64,000 nt of DNA, taken from positions 54,640,501 to 54,704,500 of the forward strand of contig NC_071671.1 in assembly GCF_028554725.1 (NCBI RefSeq). Reading direction: 5' to 3'. The DNA is from Zeugodacus cucurbitae. Lineage: Eukaryota > Arthropoda > Insecta > Diptera > Tephritidae. The notes under the pieces are model-generated. The model was not told where the DNA came from. It did no database searches and saw only the letters and a program-made list of their open reading frames with translations. Positions 9,151 to 20,125 of this stretch are shown here, piece by piece (positions within the stretch are counted from its first letter, which is position 1; every line of letters starts with the position of its first letter). A program made the position numbers and the translations under genes.

Positions 9151-11362
9151 GGTTCCAAAAGTGTTTTTGTCCAATTTTATCTCCTGAAAAAACAGGATTC
9201 CCTTATTTTATTGGTGTTTTCGAAAATGTACCTTCGAGAATGTGACGTATCTTTGACATCAAAATCATCGGAACGGAATGACGAAACCAGTGGCAATCAA
9301 AGGCGGCGATGGGACGTTACAGTATAAGAACCATAACCAGTCTTAACATTTTCAGGCTTCTAACTAGTGTTTTCGCCTTTGTGGAAGAAAAATTGGCGTT
9401 TTTCGTTTTCTTTGCTGGTGTCTTTCTGTGATGTGGCTCAAGCAATACGGAGTCAAGCAATAGCAAAATAGTCTGAGAAGGTTTTCTTGTATGAAATCTT
9501 ATCTTTCTGTTGTCATAAAGCAGAAAGCGATCGCTCTACTAAAGTAATCTATTAGAAAAATAATGGATTTCTTGCTACTAGACCTTAGATAACTTATAAT
9601 AGGAAAAAAAAAACTCATTATTTTTTCCAAATTTTCGGGAATATATATCACAAAAGTCATCGCAATTAAGTTTTTGCTTTCTATCTGCGCATATCTGTGC
9701 AATTCTTCAAAGACATCTATCACTTTGATAACCAAATAAAATGTCGCATAACTCATCTGTAAGTAGTTGTTAAACACATTCACCGTAATCCATCATTTTT
9801 TCTTTCAGCCAACAATTTGGAAATATTTAGCCATAAAATAAATAGAACTGCTTAAGTGGCAATCATTTGTTAGCGCATTTCATTCACAATGCGCTAATTA
9901 AATGTCTAACTTGGCGACGAGTTGGCTGAAAGGTCAAGCAATACGCAATCACAAGATTCTGCGTAAGGAAAAGTACACAAAAAGCGGCATTTAATTAACA
10001 TAATTAATATTTGCTGCTGAAGGCAAATTTTTTTCAGACAAAATTTTGGTTAAAGTGAAACTAAATATATTTAATGTATATATGTATGTATGTAATAAAT
10101 GCAAGCACTTAGTCATTAAGCAAACGTAAGCGTTTAAATGCCAATATTTGTATTGTGTCAATATATATATGTATGTATATTGCGAATTTCATACTAACCT
10201 AGAAATTCGTGTATGTGTGTGTATGTTTATTTGCCTCTGTAGACGCCAAGCGAGCGAGAGCAAGCAAATCGCACAATTAAACATGCCACGACAACTTAAG
10301 CAATTAATATCCTGCCATGTTTGTCCTCAATGCCCTGCGTGGTCACACAACACATACCACTCAAGTCAACACATACACACGCACACAGTTACATGGCAGC
10401 TTTGAGCTTTATTTACTTTGCTTAATATGAAGCGCTTACACGATTTCTTGCTGTTGCTGCTACTGCTGCTTCTGCTTTTATATTAAAGTAAATATGTTTG
10501 TGCTATATTTAATAGTTGTTGTTGTTGTAATGTGTTTTTGTTGTAAAGTGTGTTTTTTTTGTAACGTCCATTTATATATATGTATATATGTATATTGTGC
10601 ATGTCAACAGTAAGTAAATTGTTGACGTGACAATAATGCCACTGTTGTTGTTGTTGTACTTATGTCCTTCATTAATTGCAAAGCATTTCATGTAGTGCAA
10701 ACAAACATGTTTGCTCAGCTAACAATATGAAAACGCACACAAACCAACATGGGTTTAAGTAGAATCTTTTTGTAAACACACATACATACATTTGCATATT
10801 TGCTGCTTAAATAAAATTTATTCTACTGTTAAAGCTTCGAATTTGTTATCATCATTGTTTTAAGGAAAGAGTTAGTGGTGAGTTGTAAGGCATCATTTAA
10901 GGATCTAATATTCGAAATTAAAGAACCGCAGGTAAACTAATATTTCTCTGTGTCTATATTTCTTTAAATATTCGCTGGGAGAATTTGGAAGTATCACTTC
11001 GAAATGCTTCTTTGAGTCATTTATCCTTTATAGCACACTCTTATTGATGTTTCTTGATTCATATTTCCCGTATCGACGTGAGCAAATTGCTCTAATAATT
11101 ACGTAACGCATTTTTGTCGAGACACGATCACCGAGAGATCGCAGATTTAAATCATTCGTGATAGTAAGAGTACAACATTTGATTCCAATGGTAAATTTTC
11201 ATGGTAGATTTGGCGTCTAAGCCTCTATTTTGATCGACAGGAAATATTGGTTCAAATCAAACCAAATTTTAATCAAGATATGTGAATATGGTTAACTTAG
11301 TAATAGCACGAGTTGTTGGAGAAAAGTAATATCGAGAGTTCTTAGAAACAATGACTTGAGTT
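9151..11362. other. Intronic/intergenic sequence with short tandem triplets
   Basis: No gene found. Features seen: a perfect 10-bp hairpin at 9870-9897; TATG-rich runs near 10079-10095 and 10570-10595; CTG/TTG triplet runs at 10445-10560 and 10640-10660. The less AT-biased part (9830-10800) has the texture of fly regulatory intron, but no specific element can be named. Confidence 0.4.
9870..9897. repeat. Perfect 10-bp stem hairpin
   Basis: TTAGCGCATT is followed by an 8-base loop and then AATGCGCTAA, a perfect inverted repeat. The stem is too short for a microRNA precursor. Role unknown. Confidence 0.6.
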
Positions 11363-11365
11363 TTA

Positions 11366-13170
11366 TAGCCTTTTCACATAGCCAAATTAATAGATCAATT
11401 AAAATTTTAATTGAGAAACCAGTTTTTGCCATTCACACAGCCAAATTAATTGATCAATTAAAATTTTAATTGAGAAACCAGTTTTTTCCATTCGCACTGC
11501 CGGCTACTCGATAATCAATTAGCTGTTATAGATTTTTGTTTTTGTTTTTCATAGGGAGTTGTTAAGTTTCATTAGCTGATTGCTATTTTATTATTTATAT
11601 CCAGCAGCGACATCTAACGTTGAGAAGTGTGAGCAACAACTTGCAAAATACATTAAAAATACGTACTTTGTCCCAGGGTTAAATTGCATTTTCAACTCGA
11701 TTAAAAATTTATGTAGAACAAGTAAGGAAAGGCTAAGTTCGGGTGCAACCGAACATTTTATACTCTCGCAATTTATTAAAGAAATTTTAATAAGATAACA
11801 CCCAAATTTACCTATAAATTCGGCACAAAGTTTAATAGAATAACGAAAATCGTCCTATATAGTGTATGAGGGCTGAGGTAATTCCTGAACCGATTTCATT
11901 CATTTTCACCAGCACTTAATTTCGCTTTCCGATTTTAATAATTTTTGGAACAGAGACACACTATTAGAAGAAAACAATTACCTCTGAATTAAATTGAGAT
12001 ATCTGAGAGATTTACCCATATTTTCGGTTAAAATTTATCCTTAGGCGCTGAGTTCAACATGTCCGATATCTAGGGTCTTGAAAAGTTTTAGTCCGTTTTC
12101 GACAATTGAAGCCAGAGATGATATGTACTATTTGTGTAAAGTTTTATTCCGTTATCTTCATTGGTTCCTTATGTATACATTATAAAGTGAAGGAATCAGA
12201 TGGATTCAAAATTGAGTTATATGGGAAGTTGTCGTGGTTATGAACCGATTTCATCCATTTTTCACACGTGTCATCAAGGTGTCAAGAAAGTATTATATAC
12301 CGAATTTCATTGAAATCGGTCGAGTAGTTCCTGAGATATGGTTTTTGACCAATAAGTGGGAGATGCCACGCCCATTTTTCATTTTGTAAAAAAATCTGAG
12401 TGCAGCTTCCTTCTGCTATTTCTTATGTAAAATTTAGTGTTTCTGACGTTTCTCGTTAATGAGTTAACTCACTTTTAGTCATTTTCAACCTAACCTTTGT
12501 ATGGGAGGTGGGCGTGGTTAAGATCCGATTTCTTTCATTTTTGGACTGTATAAGAAAATGGCTGAAAAACACCACTGCAGAAAGTTTGGTTTATATAGCT
12601 TTATTGGTTTGCGAGTTATATACAAAAAACCTATTTGAAGGCGGGGTCACGCCCACTTTTCCAAAAAAATTACATCCAAATGTGCCCCTCCCTAATACGA
12701 TCCTATGCTCCAAATTTTATTTTCATAACTTTATTTATGGTTTAGTTATGATACTTTTTGTGTTTTCGGTTTTCGCCATTTTGTGGGCGTGGCAATGGTC
12801 CGATCTTGCCCATTTTCGAAAGCAACCTCCTCAGGGTGCCAAGGAATACGTGTTCCAAGTTTCGTTAAGATATCTCAATTTTTACTCAAGGTATCCGTTG
12901 GACGGACGGACGGACAGACAGAATTTCGGATTTTGACTCGTCTCGTCACCCTGATCATTTTGATATATATAACCCTATATCTAACTCGTTTAGTTTTATG
13001 ACTTACAAACAAACGTTAGGTGAACAAAACTATAATACTCTCTTTAGCAACTTTTGTTGCGAGAGTATAAAAATTAGATTTTTATATTGTATGGTAAATC
13101 GATATAAATCAGCGCTTTAATTGAACAAAGGCCGATTAATTGATCAATTTGCTTCTGTGCGAAAATGATA
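11366..13170. mobile_element. MITE with TTA target duplication, split by a nested DR-1 copy
   Basis: The outer ends are imperfect inverted repeats carrying TTAATTGATCAATTAA-type cores. The left end is TAGCCTTTTCACATAGCC and the right end read in reverse is TATCATTTTCGCACAGAAG. Flanking TTA occurs on both sides (11363-11365 and 13171-13173), as in PIF/Harbinger targets, although the terminal bases are not diagnostic. The left terminal segment is tandemly duplicated (about 70 bases, 11380-11500). The interior shares 'gcgacatct' and 'tatRgtaaatcgat' with the short relative at 63659-63863. DR-1 copy B (11717-13073) is inserted inside; without it the element is about 450 bases. Confidence 0.7.
11717..13073 (+). 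repeat. DR-1 dispersed repeat, near full length (copy B)
   Basis: About 1.36 kb. It begins AACAAGTAAGGAAAGGCTAA, followed at once by a hairpin GTTCGG-gtgcaa-CCGAAC and TTTTATACTCTCGCAA. It ends with TTGCGAGAGTATAAAA, the inverse of the early TATACTCTCGCAA, so near-terminal 14-base segments are inverted repeats. The interior has several 'ccacgccc' boxes and a (GGAC)n tract at 12901-12920. It contains an open frame of 142 codons (12508-12936) in the same register as copies A, C and E. No known domain; I do not recognise the family name. It is inserted within the 11366-13170 MITE. Confidence 0.85.
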
Positions 13171-13479
13171 TTAAGCACTACGAGTCCATGTTTCATAAAG
13201 TATAGAGAATGTTTAGTTGGTATAACCTCCAAGCTTTTGCATTCTATACTCATAAGAATTTCAATAAAAATAATTTGCGAATAAGAATATTCTATTTCTT
13301 CTTAATTGTATTGCAGAAAGCTTTAGTACGGATACTTAAAAAGAATATGCATGCAATTAAGTTAACAGAAAAAAACGAAGAAGAAGAACACTAAAGAAAA
13401 CTAAAATAAAAAATAATTATTCATTCATGTACATTAACCCATTCTCTCCCATTGCACTCACTTGGATAAAAAAACATGA

Positions 13480-13765
13480 TTACCCCAAGCTAGTACAATA
13501 GTAGGGAATGAATTAAAGCTGTCGCCTTCAAAATAGTCTCCATTTGATTCATACAGTTATGCCAGCGCTTCTACTAATCGTTCAAATGCTTCGATTTTTG
13601 GAAAAGCTTTTGGCTCTTTCAGCGATTTCTCGTCTGCTTGTACATACAGCCCTTTAAGGTTCTCTTTATTTTCGAAGAAAAGGGTATCGCTACACTATTT
13701 TTTTATGATCAGCTCAAAATTCTATCATATTTCAGAGCCCTTATTTTTTGAGCACACCTCGTATG
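13480..13765 (-). pseudogene. Mariner transposase C-terminal relic, internally deleted
   Basis: Read leftward from a TACGAGGTGTGCTCAAAAAA end (13765, a mariner terminal repeat of the SETMAR-like type). The sequence soon enters frames resembling FxxKIKRTLKG and, further on, 'KRWHNC' and 'NGDYFEGDSFNS' in different frames. These are the C-terminal signature (KxRWHKCI..NGDYFEGD) of insect mariner transposases. Nearly the whole catalytic core between the 5' end and this tail is missing. The same tail segment occurs at 61735-61802. Confidence 0.6.
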
Positions 13766-15969
13766 CATAAAAAAATTGACAATGATTGCAAGAACAAACT
13801 TTGCAAAGACTAACTTTACGAGTGAACTTAGACAGGGACGCTATTTGAGAGTTCATTCTCGTAAGAACACAGTACAGCTTAATAGAAAAACAGCTAAAAT
13901 CAAATAGGTTATTTAAATCCCGGCATACTGTCTTAGATCGCTTGAATGATTAGCGACTTCCGTAGAAAGAAGTTCAAAATGTTTTTCATTACTCTAGTGA
14001 AATGGAAACAAACTTTCTATTCATTTCGAAAGAGGCGTGAGCTACTGTCACTTGCAGATCGAGTTAATCCTTATCTTACAATCACAACATTTAATTTCAA
14101 AAAGAAAAACACAATTTCAAAACTCATGCTTAGCCTTGGCACATATTAACTGAGATAATAAACCAAAGTCTAAGAAATTAAAGTAAAAATCCAAGAGACC
14201 GCCAGGAAGTCACGTGCGCTTAATTATGAGCAAAAAGAGAAAAGAAATCCAAATGACAAAATAATTAAGTGAAAAGAATTAAAATATCTTAAAACTAGAC
14301 TTCCACTAGCGTATTAGCACGTGCACTTAATTAAACTATTTAACAACGCAGTGTATGCTGAGCGCACACGTCGTCTGCAGAAGCATACATGCAGGCGCAA
14401 CGCAATTAGACAATTTCATGCAGGTCCATATGCACCCGCTAAAATTCCAGCTACAGGAAAATGGCACGGGTAAACAAAATAGGTTGCTGGGTGTGCTTGA
14501 ACTTAAACGCGCGTGTGCGTAAGAAACAGCGAAAAGTGACACTAATCTAAAGCAGTGCTTACTGGCTTGTTTGTTCCGAGCTTCTTCTATTTGAGTTTTA
14601 GCGCACTTTTTGTGAACCTGCAATTGACTATCGCGTGCGTTTTACTATTTTCCACAACTTCAACTGCTCACTACTATAGTGACTAACAAGCGATGCTGCC
14701 CTTGAGAACAAGCGCACAAATTAACAGCAGATAACACACCAACAGCAGGAGCGCAGTGTTGAAAAGCAGCGCTGAAAAAGAAATGAGTTATAACTAAGAG
14801 AATATAAAAGAAAACTGCTGGAAATTAACTCGACGCTTGGCTGAAAATTGCACAGAGCAAAGCAGCACATAAAGGGTTAAGGAGCAAAAAAAATTGCATG
14901 CGAGAAAAAATAAAAAAATAAAAATTGCATGAGAGAAAAAGTAAAAAAAAATGGGAAAAAATAAATTGCAGTGAGGAAATATAAAAATCTAATTAAAGTT
15001 TCAGCGTGAATTTTTCATGCCAACTTTTTAGAAATGCATTTTTTCATTTTTCTACAAATTGTAAGATTCGCTTTGTTTACTGTTTCTTTTTCTAGGAAAC
15101 ATAGTGAAATTTGCGCTGAAAGACAGTGTGAAGCTTGGACAAAATTGCAACAAAAAATAAGAGTGTATTTTTATTGACTGCCAACTGAAAAATGCAAACA
15201 GTTGCCAGAGTTAGTTAGAAGGCTACACAGAAGCGCTAAATAAAAATGAAATTTATATAAAAAAAAAAAATTAAAATGCTGCAGACTTAAAGAAGAGTAG
15301 CATGAAAAGAAATGATCAGTAGCGGCAATTTTTTAATTCACTTATATTCATAAAAATCCAGAGGCTACTACAACAATGAGAAACAAACACAAACTTGGTG
15401 TGGCAACATCGTTTCCACTGTTTGCCATCTGTAGTATATCAAAGAGACATCGAGGGTGAAGGAATTCGAGAGTTAGAGGCAACACAGGGAAGTGACAGCC
15501 GCCTTGGCATTTTGAGGCGTTGAGTAGAATTAAGTTATAAAGGCAACATTTTACAACGAGCACAACACAACAAAATGAGCAACAAATGTTAAGGAACAGC
15601 GATCGACTAACGCGACTTGCAAAGCTGCAACGTAAAGTTGCACAAATAAGCTAAGACTAAGGTTAAGACTAAGAAAAAGAAGAAAACAAAAATTTTATGA
15701 AACAAAAGAAACTGCAATAGATGTGTTGTAAGGAGCAACAGCGGGAAATTCCATTTCTAAGAACGCCGTCAACAGCAATCTTATTAGAAACAGCTGTTTT
15801 ATAGCTGTTTAAAATGGTGTAAACTACAGAAGCAATACAGTGAGTAATTTTGAATTTATGAACAGTATTTTTTAAATACATACATATGTATGTACATAAT
15901 GATGTTTATTTCTGAATTAATATTTTATAAACTATTAATTAAATATGATATTTGGTTTATTTCTTTGAT
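13766..15969. other. Intronic/intergenic sequence, no gene found
   Basis: Only short frames without domain signatures. At 14888-14985 a small run of three related A-rich units starting 'aaattgcatg' or 'aaattgcagt' is visible. The part at 14340-14770 is less AT-rich and may be regulatory; nothing specific can be named. Confidence 0.4.
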
Positions 15970-16862
15970 GTGGCAACCCTTGATGAAAATATGTACGGAT
16001 ATCCAACAAAAATATTACCTAAACATGTTAAGTTTGATGTTGATATTGCCTTCATTATAAATAAAAATAATTAAAAAAATTTATAAAATAATTAAACAGG
16101 TGGCAACCCGTTTTAAAAAAAATTTGTTTCAAGAAGATATTTAATTTAAAAGCGATATAAAAATCTTATTTTACCAATAATTTTTTGATTGAAAACTGAA
16201 AAATGTGGCAACCTTTAGCATAATTTTTTAACAAATATTCTCAACCTTTTTTAAGACTATTTTCTTAATAAACATCATCAACTGCATTTTTGTAATATTT
16301 TAAAGTTGACTATTATTTTATATTCTACACTTTTCTCAGGAACTTTATGCAACACAAAATTTTAAACAAATGGCAACAAATTTTCTAAAATACTTTTCAG
16401 TTTTAAGTAATTTTTCAGCCGAAACCCATTATTGCAGAAATTCAATTGGCTACTAAAATTTATTGAATAAAATTTCGAAAATAGGTGGCAACCTTCTTTA
16501 AATATATTTATCTTAAAAAAAATTTTCATAATAATAAGTTTTATAAATTCATTAAATTTTTTTTAGTGGATTTTTATTTCATTAATTTTGCTAAATGAAT
16601 ATAAATATTAAATACGTGGCAACGCTTCCCAAAAACTATTTTCAGTTTTAAGAAAACTCTTATTTTAAAATCATTATTGTAGCAAATTACACATTTTTTT
16701 GAAATCAATTTTGGAACAAGTGGCAACCTTCTGAACAAATTTATTCGATTATACGGTTTCTTTAAATTTTTCTGGTTATTTAATATTCTAACTCATTTTG
16801 TACTCACTGTTTTTATTTATAACACTTTTATTGTATAACATTTTTTTTAAACAGATGGCAAC
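15970..16862 (+). repeat. Quasi-periodic (G/A)TGGCAAC array
   Basis: The octamer (G/A)TGGCAAC occurs at 15970, 16100, 16205, 16370, 16485, 16616, 16720 and 16855, always on the plus strand, with spacings of 130, 105, 165, 115, 131, 104 and 135. The sequence between is very AT-rich and poorly alignable. This looks like an old tandem array in which only the head of each unit is recognisable. Similar heads lie at 37285 and 37466. Confidence 0.6.
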
Positions 16863-17393
16863 TCTACTAAAAAAATATAAACAACTGAGAATTACCACAA
16901 TTTAAACAACAGTACAGTACAATGTAATCGAAATCGAACCATATCTATATCCCTGTAACTCATTGAAAACCCTCATTGTCTCCTGCGCCTAAAAGCACTC
17001 TTCTTTATACGCAATCACCTTAAAACGATTACCATTAACACATGGGCACGTTCCTCTCCAGCTAACATGACCACCATTGTTTTCATAGTTACTACCTTAC
17101 GTACAACAACATCAACATTACACAACAACAAACACACAAAGAACTGCCACTATGCCACAATCTCTACAGTACACTAACAAAAGCCTTAATTTTGCTAGCC
17201 TTCGAGACCTCAAGCTGAAATAGCAAGTTGCAGCTGCTGCAACACTGAGCGTGTTATCAGTGCGTTGCATACAGCAGTTGAAGACAACAATGACGATAAC
17301 TTAGCCGTTAACATCATTGTCAACAAGCACACAACAACGTTCAACAACAACAAAAACAACAAGCAATAGAAAACAGCGAGCAACCACTACGAA
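16863..17393 (+). other. CAA-rich leader-like sequence
   Basis: Base composition changes here: A/C-rich on the plus strand with many CAACA runs, low T, and 'caacaacaacaaaaacaaca' just before the ATG at 17394. This is the texture of a fly 5' untranslated region on the plus strand. No promoter element could be fixed. Confidence 0.25.
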
Positions 17394-17549
17394 ATGTCAA
17401 CAGTTGTATTGACGACAAAAGGTGGGCAGGAAAACAAAACACAAAGCTTTGCCGATGGCGCCACTAAAACAGCAGGAGTAGCAACATTAGCGGTAGTTTC
17501 TAGAACAAGCACTGCAAATGAGAAATCTCTAGGCTTTGAGCAGCGTCAG
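17394..17549 (+). CDS. Possible first coding exon, hypothetical
   Basis: The frame opens at ATG 17394 after a CAA-rich leader and encodes 52 codons (begins MSTVVLTTKGGQENKTQSF) with balanced codon use. It reaches CAG|GTGTAT at 17549/17550, a possible donor; past it the frame becomes Tyr/Cys-rich junk and stops at 17636. No homology is recognised and no acceptor-linked second exon could be identified. It would be on the opposite strand to the semaphorin gene, so a nested gene or alternative first exon would be needed. It may equally be chance. Confidence 0.22.
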
Positions 17550-17639
17550 GTGTATTTCATTTTCCCATGTACCTACTGTCATTGTTGTTATTATTATTGT
17601 TTTAGAGTCAACTATTATGAGGCAGTGCATCATTAGGAA

Positions 17640-18358
17640 CTTTCAGCAGCACTGTTTGGTACACAAATGAACACATGCGGTATGTGTTTGTGGCGGTTTG
17701 ATTGCTGACATTTGCATACTTTTGCATACTTATAGGGTGTGTTCCTCAGGTGCTTATGTGCAATAGTTTGGCAATGCTGTAAGTAGTCTATTGTTCTTCA
17801 TGTGTTAACTAACATCTTTTGTTTGGAGTTTTGTAGTTTTGGACTTTCTTGCTCTGGTGTTTCCCATTTTTGGTGGAATTTTGATTTTTCTTTGGAAATT
17901 ATTGACACTTAACTAAAATATTTTGCTTTTAGAAGAATTTAGAATTTGAGAATATCTAGTAGTAAATTTGTTTCCAATCTTCACACATATAATTTTTATA
18001 AGTAATGTGAACTAAAATTTTTTTCAGCCAATTGGCAACTCTGTTGCTTTATTTAAGAAAAAAGTTTCATATTAACATTCACATCTCACAGACTAGCAAG
18101 AATTAATATAATCCAAATGTGTTTATAATAAAAACAAAGCAATAAATTGATTGTCTTACGAGCTATTGTTTGACATATTTTATATCATTGCGCCTATAAA
18201 TATGCTAACGAGTAAAGCGTAAATAAAGAAATTATATGTACATTATAGGTCTACAATTGAAAGATACGAAACACTATATCTTAAGAATATCCTGCAGGAA
18301 AAATTCAATAAAGTATATGATAGTTTTTATATATGAGAAAGAAAATACGAAAAATATA
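17640..18358. other. Intronic/intergenic sequence, nothing recognised
   Basis: AT-rich DNA without supported genes. A lone TTGGCAACTC (18032) resembles the heads of the 15970-16862 array. Confidence 0.4.
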
Positions 18359-18500
18359 CCGTTGAACTACCCTAACTCTTCCCACAACTTCGAGTTAGAG
18401 AGACTTCCGAGTTAACGCAGGTATTCTGTATGAAATTTGACTTCTATTTCCAGTTCAAGAGTTCAAGTTATGGAGAACTTCGAGTTATGGAAGTTCATTG
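18359..18500. mobile_element. Pogo/Tigger-like MITE, degraded copy
   Basis: A 142-base element flanked by TA (18357-18358 and 18501-18502). The ends CCGTTGAACTACCCTAACTC and, read in reverse from the right, CAATGAACTTCCATAACTCG match a pogo-type CAGTGGAACTTCxxTAACTC terminus with changes. The interior 'cttcgagttagagagact' is shared exactly with the copy at 56700-56860. Confidence 0.6.
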
Positions 18501-19199
18501 TAATTGTATTGACCATGTAGGCTGCTTTCAATAATTCGTCTTGAGCAAAAGAATTGGAATCGTCAGCATGATAGAACTGACAAACATTCACTGTGTTAAA
18601 CAAAGAGTATTCCTCTTAACCCTCTTAATTTCTACTATATCTAATCTTTCATCCTAAATGTAGGCAACAATTTATTTTTTACTCAGAATGAAGGTTTAAT
18701 ATGAATAGGTATATACATATAAAGAGGAGATTCTAAAAAAGAAATATAACGCTTTTCATTGAATGTTATGGTAAAGAATTCAGCTTTATAATAAAGACAA
18801 GGCCTTTCCATTATGATTTTGAAATTATTTCGGGCATATGACCGACACGATTGGGTCGAATAAATTCCAGCCTAGAGGACAATTGTCGACTACTTTTTGC
18901 AGCGATTGGGGCCATATGCCAGTAATAAATGTCGTTCCGGTGTAAGTAAGTCAAGTTACAGTTGTAAAGAGATCATCTTCCAAAATGTAGAGCCTTATTG
19001 AAAATCACACCTCTAAAAACACATACGTTTTAGAAGTATGTATTACAAATTAGTACGGATAAAAGTCAAGTTCAAGAGAAATACCGAAAATATTAACAAA
19101 ATCGTCAATGGAGTTTGCCATACTTTGCAAAATGAAAATTGCAATTGAGAGTTTTTTTCTTCTTATCAGGTTATTCGAAAATATATTGTGAAATAATCG
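18501..19199. other. Intronic/intergenic sequence, nothing recognised
   Basis: No gene. The segment 'atcctaaatgtaggcaacaa' near 18651 recurs at about 21848, which suggests a short dispersed repeat of unknown type. Confidence 0.4.
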
Positions 19200-20125
19200 C
19201 CCCTATTCCCGTTGTAGTCATCGTTTTAAAACGACATAAGAACGCCTATTTGGCATTCCTGTTGGCGTTAACGACATTTATCGAAAATAAATTGAGATTC
19301 CCCAATTTGAAAAGAGTATAGAAACGACATAGAAACAGTCGTTTTTATCGTTGCTATAATTGTGAGCGACATAGAAACGACGCGGTTGTTTGAAGGAATA
19401 TTTGATGTGAAGATGAAAATTCCAAATCGGAAATAGTTTGAAATTTTAATTTCTGAAATGGAAAAATATCCTGCATATGCCAAGGACTTTAGAAAAGGGA
19501 TAAATCCTTTAAATTTCAATTTTTTGGGAGGAATATTTTTTTTTCTAAAAAAAAAACAAAATCCATTCCACCGCCATTTTTATATCTAAGAGTATATTTA
19601 AGATATGAAAGGTCTTAAAATTCAAAACGAAGAAAAAAATAGTACTCCAACAAGACGAGGAGTTAATAAACAGATACCCATGTCTCCTTTGGCTGGACCA
19701 CTAGGTAGAGTAGTCGGATTAGCCAGAAGCAAGGAGCATGAGACGCTGGAAGTATAACATATTTTAGAAGAAAGTTAGGAGGACGCAGATGTCACCACTA
19801 CTTCTTTTAAAAAATCAAATAAAGATGGAAGACTAATATTGTTGTACGTTAGTACAATAATTACAGTGATAACGTTGTTTAGAGTCAATAGAGAATAGCA
19901 TAAAATCCACTAAGGACTGCTTTAAAAATGTGTCTCGTTACATAAGAAAGAAATTTTTATATGGAAAAAGAGCGCCTTAAAGTACACTATAAAAATATGT
20001 AGACAAATTTCGAAAACTTTTCTTAGGCGTTACGATATACTACAAGAATACCAATTTACGAACGAAACGACGATAAGAACGACGACGACTTAGAAGTGAC
20101 TATTAAAACGACAACGGGAAAAGGG
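19200..20125. mobile_element. Candidate non-autonomous element with 17-bp inverted ends
   Basis: The left end CCCCTATTCCCGTTGTAGT is matched in inverse by the right end (ACAACGGGAAAAGGG, 20111-20125). Both inner sides continue with related 'cgttttaa' and ACGAC-rich sequence. No clear target duplication and no transposase; the short ends make this tentative. Confidence 0.4.
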
